64,000 nucleotides of DNA, taken from NCBI RefSeq assembly GCF_018812025.1, contig NC_063045.1:49703691-49767690 (forward strand), given 5' to 3'. A program made the position numbers and the translations under genes. The first letter of the stretch is position 1. Every line of letters begins with the position of its first letter. Positions 62,148 to 64,000 of the stretch are shown one piece after another. Source of the DNA: Megalobrama amblycephala (taxonomy: Eukaryota; Chordata; Actinopteri; Cypriniformes; Xenocyprididae). Below the pieces are notes generated by a model. The model was given only the letters and a program-made list of their open reading frames with translations. It was not told the DNA's origin and ran no database searches.

Positions 62148-64000
62148 GTTTTTGGACAAATATTAATTTGGTATATGTAAAAATAGCATGCAAAGTTGAT
62201 TATGGTTTGTTAGATAATATTCTGCTTAAAGTGGATCTGAATCAATGTGTCAATGTGGTGGGAATGTTGAAATTGATTTCTGTGCTCTGTGCTGCACTTC
62301 TTTCCCTTTCACACTCACTCTCTTTTTTTCCTCTTGTGCTTCCATGCTTTCTCTCTTTAATGAATCAGTGTGTCATTATAGATACAAAGGGTCAAAAACA
62401 GTGGTACTTTGACACCAAAAAAAAATAAAAAAAATTAAAAAAACAATAATACAAGCCTTTTTGCAGTTTTGAAGGAATATTTTTTTAAAGCAATTCAGAA
62501 ACACTTGAAGGCTACATTGGTTTTTTTTAGTACAATAGATATAATTTTATAACTAAGTATAATGAGCAATAAATATATGTGTCTGTGTGATAATTTGTAA
62601 TATTATAAATACATAAATATTTGATATTTTGATATTAAGTGTACATTGTAGCAGTCAGGGCAGTGTGCCCATCCCAGGGCAGGCCGTTGAAATGAAGTGC
62701 ACGTGGGCTGCTTGCCCAGCTCTCAACAAATGTATAATTTGTAACACTGAAGGCTGAAAGCGAGGGAGTAGATGGGGGAACAAAACAAAGAGATGGAGGG
62801 TGTGCAGGATGTGGTATGAGTATATCAAGAAGGTTTGATTGGCAGGGTGGGTTTAGGGGGATTTCTGCAGGGGACAAGCCCCGTCTGCGCACACCACCCC
62901 CTTTTTCATTTCCTAAGGCACATGTGTCCTCCCTTTCCCCTGGGACAGACCTTAACCAGGCAGTGGCCTGATGAGACAGAAGTGTCCCCAGTCTTTGTTT
63001 TGATTGGCATGAGGCAGTATTCTCCAGACATTTGCACACACATAGAATCCCACCAGCTTAGCCCTCTGAAACGGAGACAGAAAAGCCTGGAATTAATATT
63101 CTTATATCCCCAACTTCAAAGAGAATTTTGTCTCTTAGATTCCATCTTTGAGTCTGTGTTTATTTGCAGGTTGAAGATGAGAGCGAGAGAGAACGAGAGA
63201 GAGTCTTCTGTATATAGAGAGGGCTAATGGTTGACAGTTTTAATGCTTTTTTTCGTTTTGCAGTTTTTTTTTTTTTTTTTCTTCAGTTGGCAAAATAACA
63301 TTAATATTGCGATGTATGCACTAACAGCATTTTTAGAAGTAAACTGAACCTTTTTGGTATGTTTAGGCAAGTCAGAATTTGTAGCTCGCATTCTGAAACG
63401 CTATATATAATTAAATATCACATAACAGTAACTTGAAGTAGCTACTGTGAAAGTGCAATCTCATTGCAGTAATATTTTGGGAATTTTATTTCTTCTTCTA
63501 TAAGGAGCTCAGGTTTCACAACAACCGTTTGTTGTATTTTAAGTTGATGGAGCCTATGTGTTGTTGATACATGTTTACATTATTAAATGTTGTGCATTTT
63601 TTTTTACTTTTAGTTTTTCAGAAAATATTAGTTTGACACGTTTTATTATTTTGAGCTTTATCGTTACCTAACATTAAAATTAAAAGTAAAATGAAAAATA
63701 TAAGACTACAGAAAACTGTGGAGAATTCAACACTGACTGACTGCAGATTCTTCATTCCTGTGTTAGGGAGTTCCCCAAGGCTCCGTACTCAGCCCATCTA
63801 AACTCTTCACTCTGAGGCATTGAACTTGACCTTTTAATTACACACATCACGCCCCAAATTCCTGCATGGTTGAGCAGGCTGATGTGCACCGCTCTCCTTT
63901 ACTCTCTTTTCTCGTAATCGAACTGATTGTCATGTAATTCGAGCTTGCACTTTGCATCTCAGCTGCTGTGAGCGGCAGGGAACGCCTGCTGTCTCTGAGG

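Overview
The window looks like teleost, most likely cyprinid (carp/zebrafish-type), nuclear DNA. The evidence is one vertebrate intron-split gene, long TA, GATA and TTTTA microsatellites, and a dense layer of short inverted-repeat transposons of the kinds that dominate cyprinid genomes. No bacterial operons, rRNA genes or intact tRNA genes were seen. Most long open frames are chance, lie in repeats, or translate TA microsatellites.

Only one cellular gene is supported: cblb (Cbl-b E3 ubiquitin ligase), on the + strand, with its 5' end here. CCAAT/GC-box promoter motifs lie at about 36726-36816. A probable untranslated first exon ends at a GTAAGT donor at 37125. The first coding exon is 37772-37924 and the second is 38503-38753. 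Together they encode about 135 residues: a short N-terminal tail plus the start of the four-helix part of the tyrosine-kinase-binding domain. The next exon was not found, so 38754-64000 is read as one large intron. 1-36700 is upstream intergenic or regulatory DNA.

Mobile DNA shapes the rest. (a) 27308-31071 is an LTR retrotransposon on the - strand. It has 367-bp LTRs identical by eye, a 5-bp AATTC target duplication, a polypurine tract, and an interior made mostly of Pro/Ser/Glu/Thr-coding tandem repeats with no visible protease, reverse transcriptase or integrase. (b) At least five families of TTAA-flanked terminal-inverted-repeat elements occur at 4404, 10098, 14441, 15337, 18217, 22228, 23790, 32191, 35638, 47924, 50286 and 51119, several nested in one another. 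(c) hAT-type elements with 8-bp target duplications lie at 3738, 7143 and 43308. (d) TA-flanked (Tc1/mariner-like) short elements lie at 14982, 25955 and 40153. (e) A fold-back family marked by a CACATGATCCTTCAG core occurs at 11416, 18074, 45858, 52130 and 61190.

The clearest candidates for follow-up are the young non-autonomous LTR element with its repeat-coded protein, the nested palindromes, the TTACGTAA-centred palindrome conserved in three copies of one TTAA element, repeat-borne CTCF-like motifs, and a start-stop upstream ORF in the presumed cblb leader. All family assignments come from reading the sequence and from memory of the families; nothing was searched.
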